Shown: positions 33,993 to 42,969 of the stretch, piece by piece
Layout of the letters: each line of letters opens with the position of its first letter
Position numbering within the stretch: position 1 is the first letter of the stretch
NCBI GenBank assembly: GCA_900100245.1
Contig: FNEU01000011.1
Span: 1 to 64,000 of the forward strand
Source: Lachnospiraceae bacterium G41
GTDB taxonomy: Bacteria; Bacillota; Clostridia; Lachnospirales; Lachnospiraceae
Length of the DNA stretch: 64,000 nt
Direction: 5' to 3'
Made by a program: the position numbers and the translations under genes
Notes under the pieces: generated by a model
Told to the model about the DNA's origin: nothing
Seen by the model: only the letters and a program-made list of their open reading frames with translations
Database searches by the model: none

Positions 33993-34118
33993 TCAACCTC
34001 CTTCTGCAGGAGTTCGGCTCTTCTCCTGCTAATATTCTATTTGATTGTTAGCAGGAAAAACCGATAAACGGGCTATATTATCGGTGTCGTGAACCCGACG
34101 ATAGAAAATCCTGAATTT
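33993..34118 (-). promoter_or_regulatory. Structured leader RNA with alternative hairpins before the small gene pair
   Basis: Read on the minus strand, the leader holds a GTCG/CGAC stem (34086-34099), then ACCGATAA / TTATCGGT followed by TTTT (34060-34085, terminator-like). Next, segment 1 CCTGCTAA (34048-34055) can pair with segment 2 TTAGCAGG (34025-34032). Segment 2 extended as GCAGGAG (34023-34029) can instead pair with segment 3 CTCCTGC (34006-34012). Segment 3 can also pair as CTCCT with AGGAG (33998-34002), the ribosome site. Pairings 1:2 plus 3:4 would hide the site and 2:3 would free it. This is inferred from sequence only. Confidence 0.5.
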
Positions 34119-34124
34119 GATTGT

Positions 34125-34153
34125 ATCGTAACATCCGAAATAGCTTTATTCAA
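34125..34153 (-). promoter_or_regulatory. Candidate promoter of the small gene pair
   Basis: On the minus strand TTGAAT (34148-34153), a 17-bp spacer and TACGAT (34125-34130) would start a leader of about 126 nt. Confidence 0.5.
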
Positions 34154-34202
34154 TCCTAAAAGAGCAAAAAAATAAAGTTTGTGAAATATCACGAAAAGCA
34201 TC

Positions 34203-34261
34203 AAAAAAAGACACCCAAAAAGTCCTGTAAAGCATTGCAATTACTTACTTTTTTGAGTGTC
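34203..34261 (-). terminator. Long-hairpin terminator of the nadE-cysE genes
   Basis: GACACTCAAAAAAGT and ACTTTTTGGGTGTC (minus strand) form a stem of about 14 bp with a 23-nt loop, followed by T7. It ends the nadE-cysE transcript. Confidence 0.8.
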
Positions 34262-34302
34262 AAAGACTTGATGATTCAGTGGTGTCTAGCCCTTATGTTT
34301 TT

Positions 34303-35076
34303 TTATTCTTTCGTAAAGATTTCGTTTCGCTCATGTGCGGCTAGAACGGTATTGCCGGCATCAACGGAATGAGTGAGCCATACGTTACCACCGATTACAC
34401 AGTTGTCGCCAATCTGAGTATTACCGCCGAGAATTGTAGCACCTGCGTAAATGACTACATTGTTGCCGATGTCGGGATGACGCTTGATACCCTTTACGAG
34501 GGTTCCGTCAGGGTTAACTGCGAAGCTCTTCGCACCAAGCGTAACGCCCTGATAAAGCTTTACATGTTCGCCGATTGTAGTCGTCTCACCGATTACAACG
34601 CCCGTACCGTGGTCGATGAAGAAGAAAGGTCCGATGGTTGCGCCGGGATGAATGTCGATACCTGTATTTTTATGAGCGTATTCAGTCATCATTCTGGGCA
34701 GAATAGGAACTTTCAGCTCATAAAAGACATGCGCGATTCTGAATATACTGATTGCTTCAAACGCAGGATATGCAAGCATAACTTCCTTGGTTGACTTGGC
34801 TGCGGGGTCGCCCTCGTATGCAGCCTGAACGTCGGTATCAAGAAGCTTTTTGATATCGGGAATACTCTCGAAATATTTCTTTGCAATTGCCTCGCAGTCG
34901 GTATCGTCTTCGAATACCGTGGCAAGTGTATCGCAAAGCACCGAATTTGCTTCAGACTTTAAAGCTTCGGTTGACTTATATCCCATCTCTCCGAAGATTT
35001 CGGGATAAAGCAGACTCCTTAAATATCCAATCAGTTCGATAACCTGTTGTTTTAAATTGACATATCCGTTGTTCAT
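34303..35076 (-). CDS. cysE: Serine O-acetyltransferase
   Basis: The 257-residue enzyme acetylates L-serine with acetyl-CoA, the first step of cysteine synthesis. A helical N-terminal part (about 1-130) precedes the left-handed beta-helix with hexapeptide repeats: GIDIHPGATIGPFFFIDHGTG, VVIGETTTIGEHVKL and KRHPDIGNNVVIYAGATILGG. The conserved His and Asp of the active site are present in IDHGTG and KRHPDIG. It starts 18 bp behind nadE on the same strand. Confidence 0.94.
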   Translation of the reverse strand: MNNGYVNLKQQVIELIGYLRSLLYPEIFGEMGYKSTEALKSEANSVLCDTLATVFEDDTDCEAIAKKYFESIPDIKKLLDTDVQAAYEGDPAAKSTKEVMLAYPAFEAISIFRIAHVFYELKVPILPRMMTEYAHKNTGIDIHPGATIGPFFFIDHGTGVVIGETTTIGEHVKLYQGVTLGAKSFAVNPDGTLVKGIKRHPDIGNNVVIYAGATILGGNTQIGDNCVIGGNVWLTHSVDAGNTVLAAHERNEIFTKE

Positions 35077-35094
35077 GTTTTTTCTCTTTCTAAA

Positions 35095-35856
35095 TTAATC
35101 CCACTTGGGCTCGTATGAAGGCATTACTTCGAGTTTAAACAAATTCATTTTGTGCTTGTAATCAATGAGTTTCTTTGTTTCCTCGTTTTCGATCTCACCT
35201 GTTCTGATGTATTTATCAAGCACTGCGTATGTGAAACCTAAATTGTCTTCGTCCGTTTTGCCGCAGAGTCCGTCGCTCGGCGCTTTTTCTATAAGTACTT
35301 CGGGAAGGCCGAGAATTCTGCCGATTTCCTTTACTTCCTGAACGGTGAAATGTGAGCAGGGTGAAAAATCGCCTACGGAATCGCCGTATCTCGTTGAATA
35401 TCCAACCCAGTCTTCCGAAAGATTACATGTATTGGCTACACGTCCGTTCACGCTCTGTGAAACCGCATACACTGTACTCATTCTGATTCTGGGAGACAAA
35501 TTGATTCTCGCCTGATTGCTCATTTTTAATTCTTCGGGGAAAGCATTCTTGATGCCTTCAACTGCATCTTTTATGTTGATCACATAATATTTGATGCCAA
35601 GATGGTCTACCAAAAGGTGAGCCATATCGATATCAGCCTGTTCGCCGTTAGGCATAAGTACGCCGATTACTCTGTCTTTGCCGAGCGCTTCCACAAGAAG
35701 TGCCGCAACAACCGATGAATCCTTGCCTCCGGAAATACCCAAAACCGCATTGCAGCCTTTTCCGTTTTCCTCAAAGAACTCTCTGATCCATTCGATACAG
35801 CCGTTCATAGCCTTTGTTAATTTTTCTCTTTCCAATGTGCCGCTTATTCTCTCCAT
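35095..35856 (-). CDS. nadE: NAD+ synthetase, ammonia-dependent
   Basis: The 253-residue enzyme converts deamido-NAD+ to NAD+ using ATP and ammonia. GISGGKDSSVVAALL is the PP-loop of the adenylating N-type ATPase, and the length shows that the glutaminase domain of the larger NadE forms is absent. NLSEDWVGYSTRYGDSVGDFSP and KAPSDGLCGKTDEDNLGF are further landmarks. It is followed by cysE. Confidence 0.95.
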   Translation of the reverse strand: MERISGTLEREKLTKAMNGCIEWIREFFEENGKGCNAVLGISGGKDSSVVAALLVEALGKDRVIGVLMPNGEQADIDMAHLLVDHLGIKYYVINIKDAVEGIKNAFPEELKMSNQARINLSPRIRMSTVYAVSQSVNGRVANTCNLSEDWVGYSTRYGDSVGDFSPCSHFTVQEVKEIGRILGLPEVLIEKAPSDGLCGKTDEDNLGFTYAVLDKYIRTGEIENEETKKLIDYKHKMNLFKLEVMPSYEPKWD

Positions 35857-35918
35857 GATTTTCCTCTCCTGTCTTTAAAATCTGAAAAATCATCCTTAAT
35901 AGTCATAACGACAAAGAC

Positions 35919-35947
35919 ATTATATATTAATTCTTCTTCGTTTTCAA
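35919..35947 (-). promoter_or_regulatory. Promoter of nadE-cysE
   Basis: On the minus strand TTGAAA (35942-35947), a 17-bp spacer and a perfect TATAAT (35919-35924) stand 62 bp before the nadE start. Confidence 0.75.
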
Positions 35948-35974
35948 ACCATCCGCTCATAAAAGAATTATCTT

Positions 35975-36295
35975 TTATAAAACAAATTTCTGCGCCAGTT
36001 CCACGAGCAGTACCGCCACGCACGATGAAATCGCAACGGTCAAAAGTCCTTTTTCAAATAAAGCCACAATTACCGCTACCACCAGGCCTGCTATTGCACT
36101 GTAGATATTGTCCGTTGCAAAAAGAATTGCAGGGATCGTCATAGCCGCAAGCACGGTGTATGGAACGTATAAAAGAAACGATTTAAAAAACTTATTCTTT
36201 ACTTCCTTACGCATAAAAATGTAAGGAAGAACTCTGATTAAATATGTCACGCCCGCCATCACAAGGAGGTATGTTAAGAATTCAAGCCAGTTCAT
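35975..36295 (-). CDS. azlD: Branched-chain amino acid exporter, small subunit (AzlD)
   Basis: The 106-residue membrane protein has four hydrophobic segments and the AzlD hallmark VTYLIRVLPYIFMRKE. With AzlC it forms a branched-chain amino acid exporter. The gene overlaps azlC by 4 bp (ATGA), as usual. A weak hairpin follows the stop. Confidence 0.93.
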   Translation of the reverse strand: MNWLEFLTYLLVMAGVTYLIRVLPYIFMRKEVKNKFFKSFLLYVPYTVLAAMTIPAILFATDNIYSAIAGLVVAVIVALFEKGLLTVAISSCVAVLLVELAQKFVL

Positions 36296-37017
36296 TCGCT
36301 ACCTCCTTCACTCTTTGCGCTCTTTTTTTCTTCATCAATCGGAAATACAATTGCACCGAAAAGCGAAGCGACCACTGCGCAGATTATGATTGCAAATCCC
36401 GAGGACACATCTTTTAGGAGCGGTACAAACTTAAAGCAAATCGACAGAGCAACCGCAATTGCAACTACAATGCTTATCTTCCACGAATGCTTCATCGGCG
36501 GAACAACGATTGCGATAAACATACCGTATAATGCCACGCCGAGCGCGCTTACTACCATTGCGGGAAGTATTTCGCCGCAGACTGCTCCGAGGAAGGTTCC
36601 TAAGGACCAGCCTATGTAAGGCGCTATGATAACTCCTAGGAAATATTTCCTGCCGAGTTTCTCGGGGCGTCCCATAGATACCGCAAATATTTCATCCGTG
36701 TGAAACTCTCCGAAAAACAGCTTCTGCGGAAGCTTCATAGTTTTATCTATATGCTGCGAAAGTGAAATCGACATCAAAGAATATCTCAGATTGATGATAA
36801 ACTGCGAGATAATCATCTCGACGATACTTCCGCCCGAAATCATAATAGTGAGGCCTGCAAACTGTCCTGCGCTCGTTAAATTGGTCATCGAAATAAGAGT
36901 TGCCTGCCAGACATTCAGTCCGCCTGAAACCGCGAGTATACCAAAAGAAAAGGATACTGCCAAATATCCCAGACCAATCGGTATTCCGTCTGTAAATCCT
37001 TTTCTGAAACTGCTCAT
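36292..37017 (-). CDS. azlC: Branched-chain amino acid exporter, large subunit (AzlC)
   Basis: The 241-residue membrane protein matches AzlC: GFTDGIPIGLGYLAVSFSFG near the start, the segment SAGQFAGL, and RYSLMSISLSQH in the middle, with about seven helices. It is the large subunit of the AzlCD exporter for branched-chain amino acids. It is the first gene of the pair. Confidence 0.94.
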   Translation of the reverse strand: MSSFRKGFTDGIPIGLGYLAVSFSFGILAVSGGLNVWQATLISMTNLTSAGQFAGLTIMISGGSIVEMIISQFIINLRYSLMSISLSQHIDKTMKLPQKLFFGEFHTDEIFAVSMGRPEKLGRKYFLGVIIAPYIGWSLGTFLGAVCGEILPAMVVSALGVALYGMFIAIVVPPMKHSWKISIVVAIAVALSICFKFVPLLKDVSSGFAIIICAVVASLFGAIVFPIDEEKKSAKSEGGSE

Positions 37018-37102
37018 AACACACCTTTTAAAAAACCTTGCTAATTATATCACATTAAAAATCACTTCACTACACAACTCTTGGGCAATTTGTATTTTTC
37101 AT

Positions 37103-37131
37103 AAAAAAACAGAGAGTATAAACTCTCTGTT
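37103..37131 (-). terminator. Terminator of the MacAB-like operon
   Basis: ACAGAGAG and CTCTCTGT form a stem with a short loop, followed on the minus strand by T7. It lies 34 bp behind the last permease gene. Confidence 0.85.
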
Positions 37132-37164
37132 ATAAAGGGGATGAATTGTATGAAAAAGCAAAAG

Positions 37165-38406
37165 TTATCTTCTTCGAAGAGCCTCGATGGGGCTTAACTT
37201 TGCTGCTTTTCTGGCAGGGTAAATTCCAAAGAACACACCAATCGACATTGAGAAAAGTGCTATTCCAAGGATGAAAAACGGATTAAAATCGGCCACCAAT
37301 GTTGAAGTGGTAAGGTTTGAGATAAGGAAGCATATGAATTCTGCTCCCGCAAGTCCCAAAATAATTCCGATTACACCGCCGAGTAAGGATATCGATGCAG
37401 CTTCTACCAAAAACTGTGTAAGCACCGAGCCAGTTCTCGCACCGAGTGCTTTTCTTATACCGATTTCACGCGTTCGTTCCGTCACGGATACGAGCATGAT
37501 ATTCATTACTCCGATACCGCCTACGAAGAGCGATATTCCCGCGACAAGCATTATAAGAAGCGTAACCAATGTAAGTGATGCGCTGATGGTCTGGAAGATT
37601 GCATTATAGTCAATAACCAGTATCTGGCTCTCGCCACGAATATCATGTCTTGCTTCAAGAATCGCTCTTACATGAGAGAGTACGTCACTCGCATTTTTGG
37701 CATCATCAAGGATGATAACCAGATCGTAATATCCGATATTGTATCCGGATAGTCCTATTGCATCGATGAATGACGGGAACGGGCATTCGGCTTTAACATC
37801 GTAACTTCCGCTGCCCATGATCAAGTCTGCCATCTGCGATGAGTTGTCATCTCTTACTCCAATAATTCTGAATGTACCGCCTCTTTTATTATTACCATAA
37901 AAGAGATCAACGGTCATTCCGACAACATCTTCGTGTCCGAACAGTTTTCTGGCGGAGCTCTTGGTTATGATGCAGACTTTTTCCTTATGCTCGTATTCTT
38001 CTTTCGTAAAATATCTGCCGTAAATAAGATCGTATTTCGAAGCCTGATCCATCAGTTCGTTGCCTATTTTTATCTCTGCGGAATATGACGGCATGTCCTT
38101 ATATGCTGCTTCTCCGCCGAGTGTAATAACCGGTGTGACTCCAAGGATATGTTTATCTTTTTTCATCAGGGCTTCAAGGTCAGAATCGTCGAAGTCGGTA
38201 TCACCCATGGAATATACTTCAAGAGTGTTGCCGGCCAGATTCGAAAGTTCCTTATCAATGGCTTTCTTAAATCCGCTGCCCAAACTAACAATCGCTACCA
38301 CCGAAGATATACCGATAATAATTCCGAGCATCGTCAGAAAGGCTCTGACTTTATTCGATTTTATGTTGAAAAATGCAATTTTGCAGTATTCTAAAAATTT
38401 ACTCAT
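37165..38406 (-). CDS. MacB-like ABC transporter permease
   Basis: The 413-residue permease has an N-terminal membrane helix after SNKVRAFLTMLGIIIGISSVV, an extracellular MacB core domain of about 200 residues, and three C-terminal helices with the FtsX-type signature GIGVMNIMLVSVTERTREIGIRKALGAR. It is a paralogue of the permease directly upstream (1-bp gap) and the last gene of the efflux operon. It probably pairs with the other permease as a heterodimer. Confidence 0.93.
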   Translation of the reverse strand: MSKFLEYCKIAFFNIKSNKVRAFLTMLGIIIGISSVVAIVSLGSGFKKAIDKELSNLAGNTLEVYSMGDTDFDDSDLEALMKKDKHILGVTPVITLGGEAAYKDMPSYSAEIKIGNELMDQASKYDLIYGRYFTKEEYEHKEKVCIITKSSARKLFGHEDVVGMTVDLFYGNNKRGGTFRIIGVRDDNSSQMADLIMGSGSYDVKAECPFPSFIDAIGLSGYNIGYYDLVIILDDAKNASDVLSHVRAILEARHDIRGESQILVIDYNAIFQTISASLTLVTLLIMLVAGISLFVGGIGVMNIMLVSVTERTREIGIRKALGARTGSVLTQFLVEAASISLLGGVIGIILGLAGAEFICFLISNLTTSTLVADFNPFFILGIALFSMSIGVFFGIYPARKAAKLSPIEALRRR

Positions 38407-38407
38407 A

Positions 38408-39640
38408 TTATTCCTGTCTGAGTGCCTCTATAGGGCTTAATGTTGCAGCTTTTCTGGCGGGGAATATTCCGAAGAACAGTCCGACTGCCGCAGAAAAGAG
38501 TGCCGCGCCCAGGGCCACAATTATATTTACCGAAATATGCACCGATATCTTTGCAACAGCGCTTACCAGAAGGCAGAGTGCTTCGGCACCGGCGTAGCCT
38601 GCTATAACTCCGATTACTCCGCCTACCAGGGTAATCATTCCGGCTTCCGCCAAGAACTGGGTCATAATTGAGCCCGTTCTCGCACCGAGTGCTTTTCTTA
38701 TTCCAATTTCGGAGGTTCTCTCAGTAACGGATACAAGCATGATGTTCATAACGCCGATACCGCCGACCAAAAGTGAAATCGCGGATACAAACCCTACAAA
38801 AAGTGTGACATATCCGATAACCTGATTGATTTTTTCCATATAAGAATCAAAAGAGTCGATGGTAAAACAGTCTTCTCCTCTGACATCATGTCTGGCTTCA
38901 AGTATCGAAACAATTCTTTTAAGTGTTTCGTTTATATCAGGAGAGTCGGAAGAAATAAGCATGGAGTATATTCCCTCTATTGGCCACGTTTCTCCCGTTG
39001 CATTTACAAAGTGCATATAAGGTACTTCCAGCTTAATGGATGTTCCGTTCATCATATTAGCCATATTCATAATTACCGAATCTTTGGCTTTTCTGACACC
39101 GATGATACGATAATCAAGCTGATAGCCATATAAATCCACCATAATTGTCTGGCCGACCACATCCGTGCTTCCGAAAAATGCCTGGGCTCCTTCCTCACTG
39201 ATAACAGCAACGTTGTCGCCTCTGTCACATTCTTCTTCAGTAAAATATCTTCCGTGCAAAAGTCCTTCGACGGCATATTTTTCATATGTTTCATTTACCA
39301 TGTAATATTCAACATTGAAATCGCCTTTAACAGATGTTGCTGTTCCGCCCATATACTCTTCGATGGAACATACTGCCAGATCCGGTACAGTGTCCTTGAT
39401 GTACTCGATATCATTTACCGTTATGCATTCATCTCCGGCATAGCCATAGATATATGTCTGTCCTTTGAAAAGATCTCCGAGTGCCCCGTCAAGTGCATTT
39501 TTTACACCGCTTCCGAGACCTGTAATCATTATGACGGAAGATATACCTATAATGATTCCGAGCATGGTTAAAAACGTACGGCCTTTATTGGAAGTAATAC
39601 TCTTATATGCAATTTTTACGTATTCTAAAAATTGTCCCAT
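38408..39640 (-). CDS. MacB-like ABC transporter permease
   Basis: The 410-residue protein has the same layout as its downstream paralogue: SNKGRTFLTMLGIIIGISSVI at the start, a MacB-type core, and GIGVMNIMLVSVTERTSEIG near 290. I chose the ATG at 39640 because AGGA lies 6 bp upstream; a TTG at 39655 overlaps that site. It is the third gene of the operon. Confidence 0.93.
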   Translation of the reverse strand: MGQFLEYVKIAYKSITSNKGRTFLTMLGIIIGISSVIMITGLGSGVKNALDGALGDLFKGQTYIYGYAGDECITVNDIEYIKDTVPDLAVCSIEEYMGGTATSVKGDFNVEYYMVNETYEKYAVEGLLHGRYFTEEECDRGDNVAVISEEGAQAFFGSTDVVGQTIMVDLYGYQLDYRIIGVRKAKDSVIMNMANMMNGTSIKLEVPYMHFVNATGETWPIEGIYSMLISSDSPDINETLKRIVSILEARHDVRGEDCFTIDSFDSYMEKINQVIGYVTLFVGFVSAISLLVGGIGVMNIMLVSVTERTSEIGIRKALGARTGSIMTQFLAEAGMITLVGGVIGVIAGYAGAEALCLLVSAVAKISVHISVNIIVALGAALFSAAVGLFFGIFPARKAATLSPIEALRQE

Positions 39641-39667
39641 TTGTTTTCCTGTCAATAAATCTTTTTA

Positions 39668-41317
39668 TTAGTTAGTGACGGTTATTCCTATATTGCTGCC
39701 GATTCCGCCCATAGCAGAAGTCAGGTCATCGCCTTCAATAGGAACTACAATAGCGCCTTCCTTAACTACGGATGTAACATAGGTTACAACCTTATCGTCA
39801 CTTGTTATGCCTTCCAAGATTTCTGTACGGTCTTCACTTGATACGCCGACTTCAACAGGTTTCTTTTCAACCATGTTCATGTCGTTTACTGTGTATACAA
39901 AGAATCCGTCACTGTCAACGTTAATGGATTCGGAAGGAAGAGTTAAGCAACTGTCTTTATGAGCCGTAACGATTACATTCTTTGCTTCAACACCAAGGTA
40001 AATATCATCGTCGGGATTTTTAATCTTAATGACTGCAGAAACGCTTGTTGTACCGCCACCCGAGATTGCCACACGAGAGATTCTTGAAATCTCACCTTCA
40101 TAATCCTTGTCAAGAATTGTAACCTTTACATCCTGACCTTCTTTAATCTTTTCAATATCTTTTTTGCTTATGTTAATAGCAACGCTTACGTCATTAATAC
40201 TTGAGAACTCGATGATTTCGGCACCTGCAAGCGATGTGGTCATACCTTCGCTGACATATGAAGCTGTAACAATTCCGTCAAAAGGAGCTATAAGACAACC
40301 GTCTTTGTATTTCTGAAGTTCTTCATATTCACTGCCGGACTTAAGCGTGTTGAGTTCACCCTGAAGCTGAAGGTTTTCTCTGTCGTAGTCGTTTCCGGCC
40401 GATGCTTTGTAGGATTCAACCTGTGCCTTTGCGGTCTCAAGCTTTGACTGTGCCTCTGCAAGTTTCTGCTTTGCTTCCGCAAGACTTTCGGATTTGTCTG
40501 AAAGCATTCCGCTTACGTTCTTAATAACCGTATTGGAGTATGCGATTTTTTCACGAAGTGCTTTTACATCTGCAAGCTGTTCGAAATTCTTTTCAGCCTG
40601 CTCTGCATCGCCCTGGCTTAATGAATCATAGCCAATCTGAATCTTGTAAGCTACCCAAAGATTTTCGATTTCTGCTTCGCAGTATGCGATATTGCCCTGC
40701 TCCATAGCAATCTGAGTCTGAACGTCTTTGTTTAACTTGTTCATTGAATCATTGTCACCGTAATTGTCAACTGCTGCCTGCTTTTCGTTAACCTCAGCCT
40801 GATATTTTGCAACATCTGCCTGAGCCTGTGCGAGTTTGCTTAAAACCGTGTTGTTGCTTGCAACATTACTCTGGAAGTTGTTCTCGGTGATCTTGTCGTT
40901 TAACTCAACTTGCTTTAATGCAAGTTCATAAGATTCCTTGTCAAATTTGACAATCGGATCGCCCTTCTTAACGAATGTTCCGATTTCAACTACGCTTTCA
41001 ACCTTGATAGCCGTAGGTGAGTAGAAATGCTGAACATTGTCACTCTGAACAGTTCCGCTAAGCTTAACTTCCTGCGTGATTTCCTGGTCTTCTGCGTGTG
41101 TTACATTAACCATCTGACCCTTTGCTTTTTTAGCAGCCATAATTCCGATTACTAAACCTGCTACAGCAATAACAGCCACGAGAATAACTGCTATAACGAT
41201 TATTCTTATAACTACTTTCTTTCTCTTTTGTTTCTTTCTCTTCTGTGCAGCTGCTTCAAGCTGTGCATCGAGATTTTCTCTGTCGAGTGATAATTGTGGG
41301 TTATTCTTCCTGCTCAT
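39668..41317 (-). CDS. Efflux adaptor protein (HlyD/MacA-like)
   Basis: The 549-residue protein has a short basic N-terminus, a transmembrane helix near residues 40-62, a lipoyl-like barrel half, a long coiled-coil hairpin (about 120-320, rich in Ala, Glu and Lys), and the second half with DGIVTASYVSEGM. This is the layout of MacA/HlyD adaptors, and Gram-positive versions work with MacB-type permeases. Its start overlaps the ATPase gene by 17 bp, and GGAGAG lies 7 bp before the ATG. Confidence 0.9.
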   Translation of the reverse strand: MSRKNNPQLSLDRENLDAQLEAAAQKRKKQKRKKVVIRIIVIAVILVAVIAVAGLVIGIMAAKKAKGQMVNVTHAEDQEITQEVKLSGTVQSDNVQHFYSPTAIKVESVVEIGTFVKKGDPIVKFDKESYELALKQVELNDKITENNFQSNVASNNTVLSKLAQAQADVAKYQAEVNEKQAAVDNYGDNDSMNKLNKDVQTQIAMEQGNIAYCEAEIENLWVAYKIQIGYDSLSQGDAEQAEKNFEQLADVKALREKIAYSNTVIKNVSGMLSDKSESLAEAKQKLAEAQSKLETAKAQVESYKASAGNDYDRENLQLQGELNTLKSGSEYEELQKYKDGCLIAPFDGIVTASYVSEGMTTSLAGAEIIEFSSINDVSVAINISKKDIEKIKEGQDVKVTILDKDYEGEISRISRVAISGGGTTSVSAVIKIKNPDDDIYLGVEAKNVIVTAHKDSCLTLPSESINVDSDGFFVYTVNDMNMVEKKPVEVGVSSEDRTEILEGITSDDKVVTYVTSVVKEGAIVVPIEGDDLTSAMGGIGSNIGITVTN

Positions 41318-42203
41318 TCTGATTCTCTCCATTCATCAAATGTAAATCTATATTGTTGTCGTTAATTTCCAAATCATAATCGTCAGCCGAAGGTTCATAT
41401 GTCGGTTCAATCTCTTCAGTCTGATTTAATTCAGGCGCTTCTGATGAACTCTCTTTATTTGATTCATACATCGTGGAATTGCCTCTAATCTCTTCAGCAA
41501 TGTCCTCTCTGCTTAAACCTTCATTTGCTGAGTCCGAAGTGATTCGGCCGTCCTCTATGTGAATAATTCGCTTTGCATTTGCCGCAATGTCGTTATCATG
41601 CGTGATGACTATAACCGTTCTTCCTTCGGCATGAAGCGTCTTTAGGATATTCATTATTTCCTGAGACGAATGCGAGTCGAGGTTACCTGTAGGCTCATCC
41701 GCCAGAATTACAGGCGGTGCCTGGGCAATCGCACGCGCTATCGCAACTCTCTGCTGCTGACCGCCGGACATTTCGGAAGGCTTGTGAGTCATTCTGTTTT
41801 CAAGTCCGACTTTTCTTAACGCTTCCTTTGCCAGATGTGTTCGCTCTCTTTTAGAAACTCCTCTGTATATAAGGGGCAGTTCTACGTTTTCGAAAGCCGT
41901 AAGGTTTGATATCAGATTGAAGCCCTGGAAGATAAAGCCTATCTCCTGGTTTCTGATATCCGACAGCTCATCATCGGTTAATAGCGATACATCCGAACCG
42001 TGTAAAAGATATATTCCACTGGTAGGAACATCGAGACATCCCAACATATTCATGAGTGTCGATTTTCCGGATCCGGAATGACCGATGATGGCAACAAATT
42101 CGTTTTCTCCGATGGAAAGGGATACGTGATCGAGCGCCCTTACTTCATTCTCGCCCGGATTGTAAATCTTACACATATTCCTGATTTCAATTAATGAAGC
42201 CAT
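41301..42203 (-). CDS. MacB/LolD-like ABC transporter ATPase with acidic C-terminal tail
   Basis: The 300-residue protein has the Walker A GHSGSGKST, the Q-loop FQGFN, the signature MSGGQQQRVAIARA, and Walker B VILADEPTGNLD of the LolD/MacB family. The last 70 residues are an unusual acidic, Asn/Glu-rich tail that is not part of the ATPase fold. It is the first gene of the four-gene efflux operon (ATPase, adaptor, two permeases). The substrate could be a peptide or an antibiotic. Confidence 0.93.
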   Translation of the reverse strand: MASLIEIRNMCKIYNPGENEVRALDHVSLSIGENEFVAIIGHSGSGKSTLMNMLGCLDVPTSGIYLLHGSDVSLLTDDELSDIRNQEIGFIFQGFNLISNLTAFENVELPLIYRGVSKRERTHLAKEALRKVGLENRMTHKPSEMSGGQQQRVAIARAIAQAPPVILADEPTGNLDSHSSQEIMNILKTLHAEGRTVIVITHDNDIAANAKRIIHIEDGRITSDSANEGLSREDIAEEIRGNSTMYESNKESSSEAPELNQTEEIEPTYEPSADDYDLEINDNNIDLHLMNGENQNEQEE

Positions 42204-42245
42204 TTTCTCTCTTTTCTTTCTGTTATTTTTTTAACAAACACCAAT

Positions 42246-42292
42246 ACTATACCAGATTTTTTTCTTTTATACAACATATACCAATGTGGTAT
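42246..42292 (-). promoter_or_regulatory. Promoter of the MacAB-like operon with TGGTAT repeats
   Basis: On the minus strand TTGTAT (42269-42274), a 17-bp spacer and TATAGT (42246-42251) with TGG in front form an extended -10 promoter. ATACCA-CAT-TGGTAT (about 42278-42292) is a palindrome just upstream, and TGGTAT occurs again at the -10. This may bind a regulator; which one is not known. Confidence 0.6.
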
Positions 42293-42969
42293 CAGTATTC
42301 TTTCCTTTGAATAACCGCCAGACTTATTAGGAATGACGTTATAAATAATACGAACGAAGCTGCGATTCCGCCTGCTATTATCAGGCCGTAGGATAAGGTA
42401 TTTCTGATCCCGAAGGTAACTACTTCAACCGTGAGATTCTCATCATACACAGCTACACCGAATGAAGGTGCCAGTGCAAGTACTCCGCCGATTGCAAATA
42501 CTATGCCCATGATTGTAAACATCACGATTCGGCTTCTTGCCTGTCCGAATTTTAAAAGAATCGGAATCATTACTGTCGGTATTAAGAAGAGCGGAATAAT
42601 AAATGTTAAAGCTCCGTTTAAAAATTCTGCACCGATGGGTTTCTTTAAAAATACAATCTGTGATATTGCGGCAATTACCGTACTTATCGACCAGCCTGCA
42701 ATTCCGGCTGCAATCGAGAAGAGATATTTTTCCAAAACATAGGCTTTTCTTGAATACGGGAGAGTTAAAAGAAACGACATTCCGTGATTTAAATCATCGT
42801 ATGCGCAGGTGGTTGTTCCCAGCATTCCGCATAAAAGAGTCGCATATCCTATGATAAAAGCCGTATCTTTCATCGTGAACAGACAGATAATTCCGCATCC
42901 TGCCATGAGAAGGAGCAGGACTTTTTGCTGTGAAGCTATTCTTAAATCTTTTATGAGAAGTCCTTTCAT
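42292..42969 (-). CDS. ABC-2 type transporter permease
   Basis: The 225-residue membrane protein has about six helices (MAGCGIICLFTMKDTAFIIGY, then further hydrophobic blocks to the end). MKGLLIKDLRIASQQK at the N-terminus is typical of ABC-2 permeases of the YtrC/D or bacitracin type. It overlaps the ATPase gene by 4 bp and probably forms the exporter with it. Confidence 0.88.
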   Translation of the reverse strand: MKGLLIKDLRIASQQKVLLLLMAGCGIICLFTMKDTAFIIGYATLLCGMLGTTTCAYDDLNHGMSFLLTLPYSRKAYVLEKYLFSIAAGIAGWSISTVIAAISQIVFLKKPIGAEFLNGALTFIIPLFLIPTVMIPILLKFGQARSRIVMFTIMGIVFAIGGVLALAPSFGVAVYDENLTVEVVTFGIRNTLSYGLIIAGGIAASFVLFITSFLISLAVIQRKEY

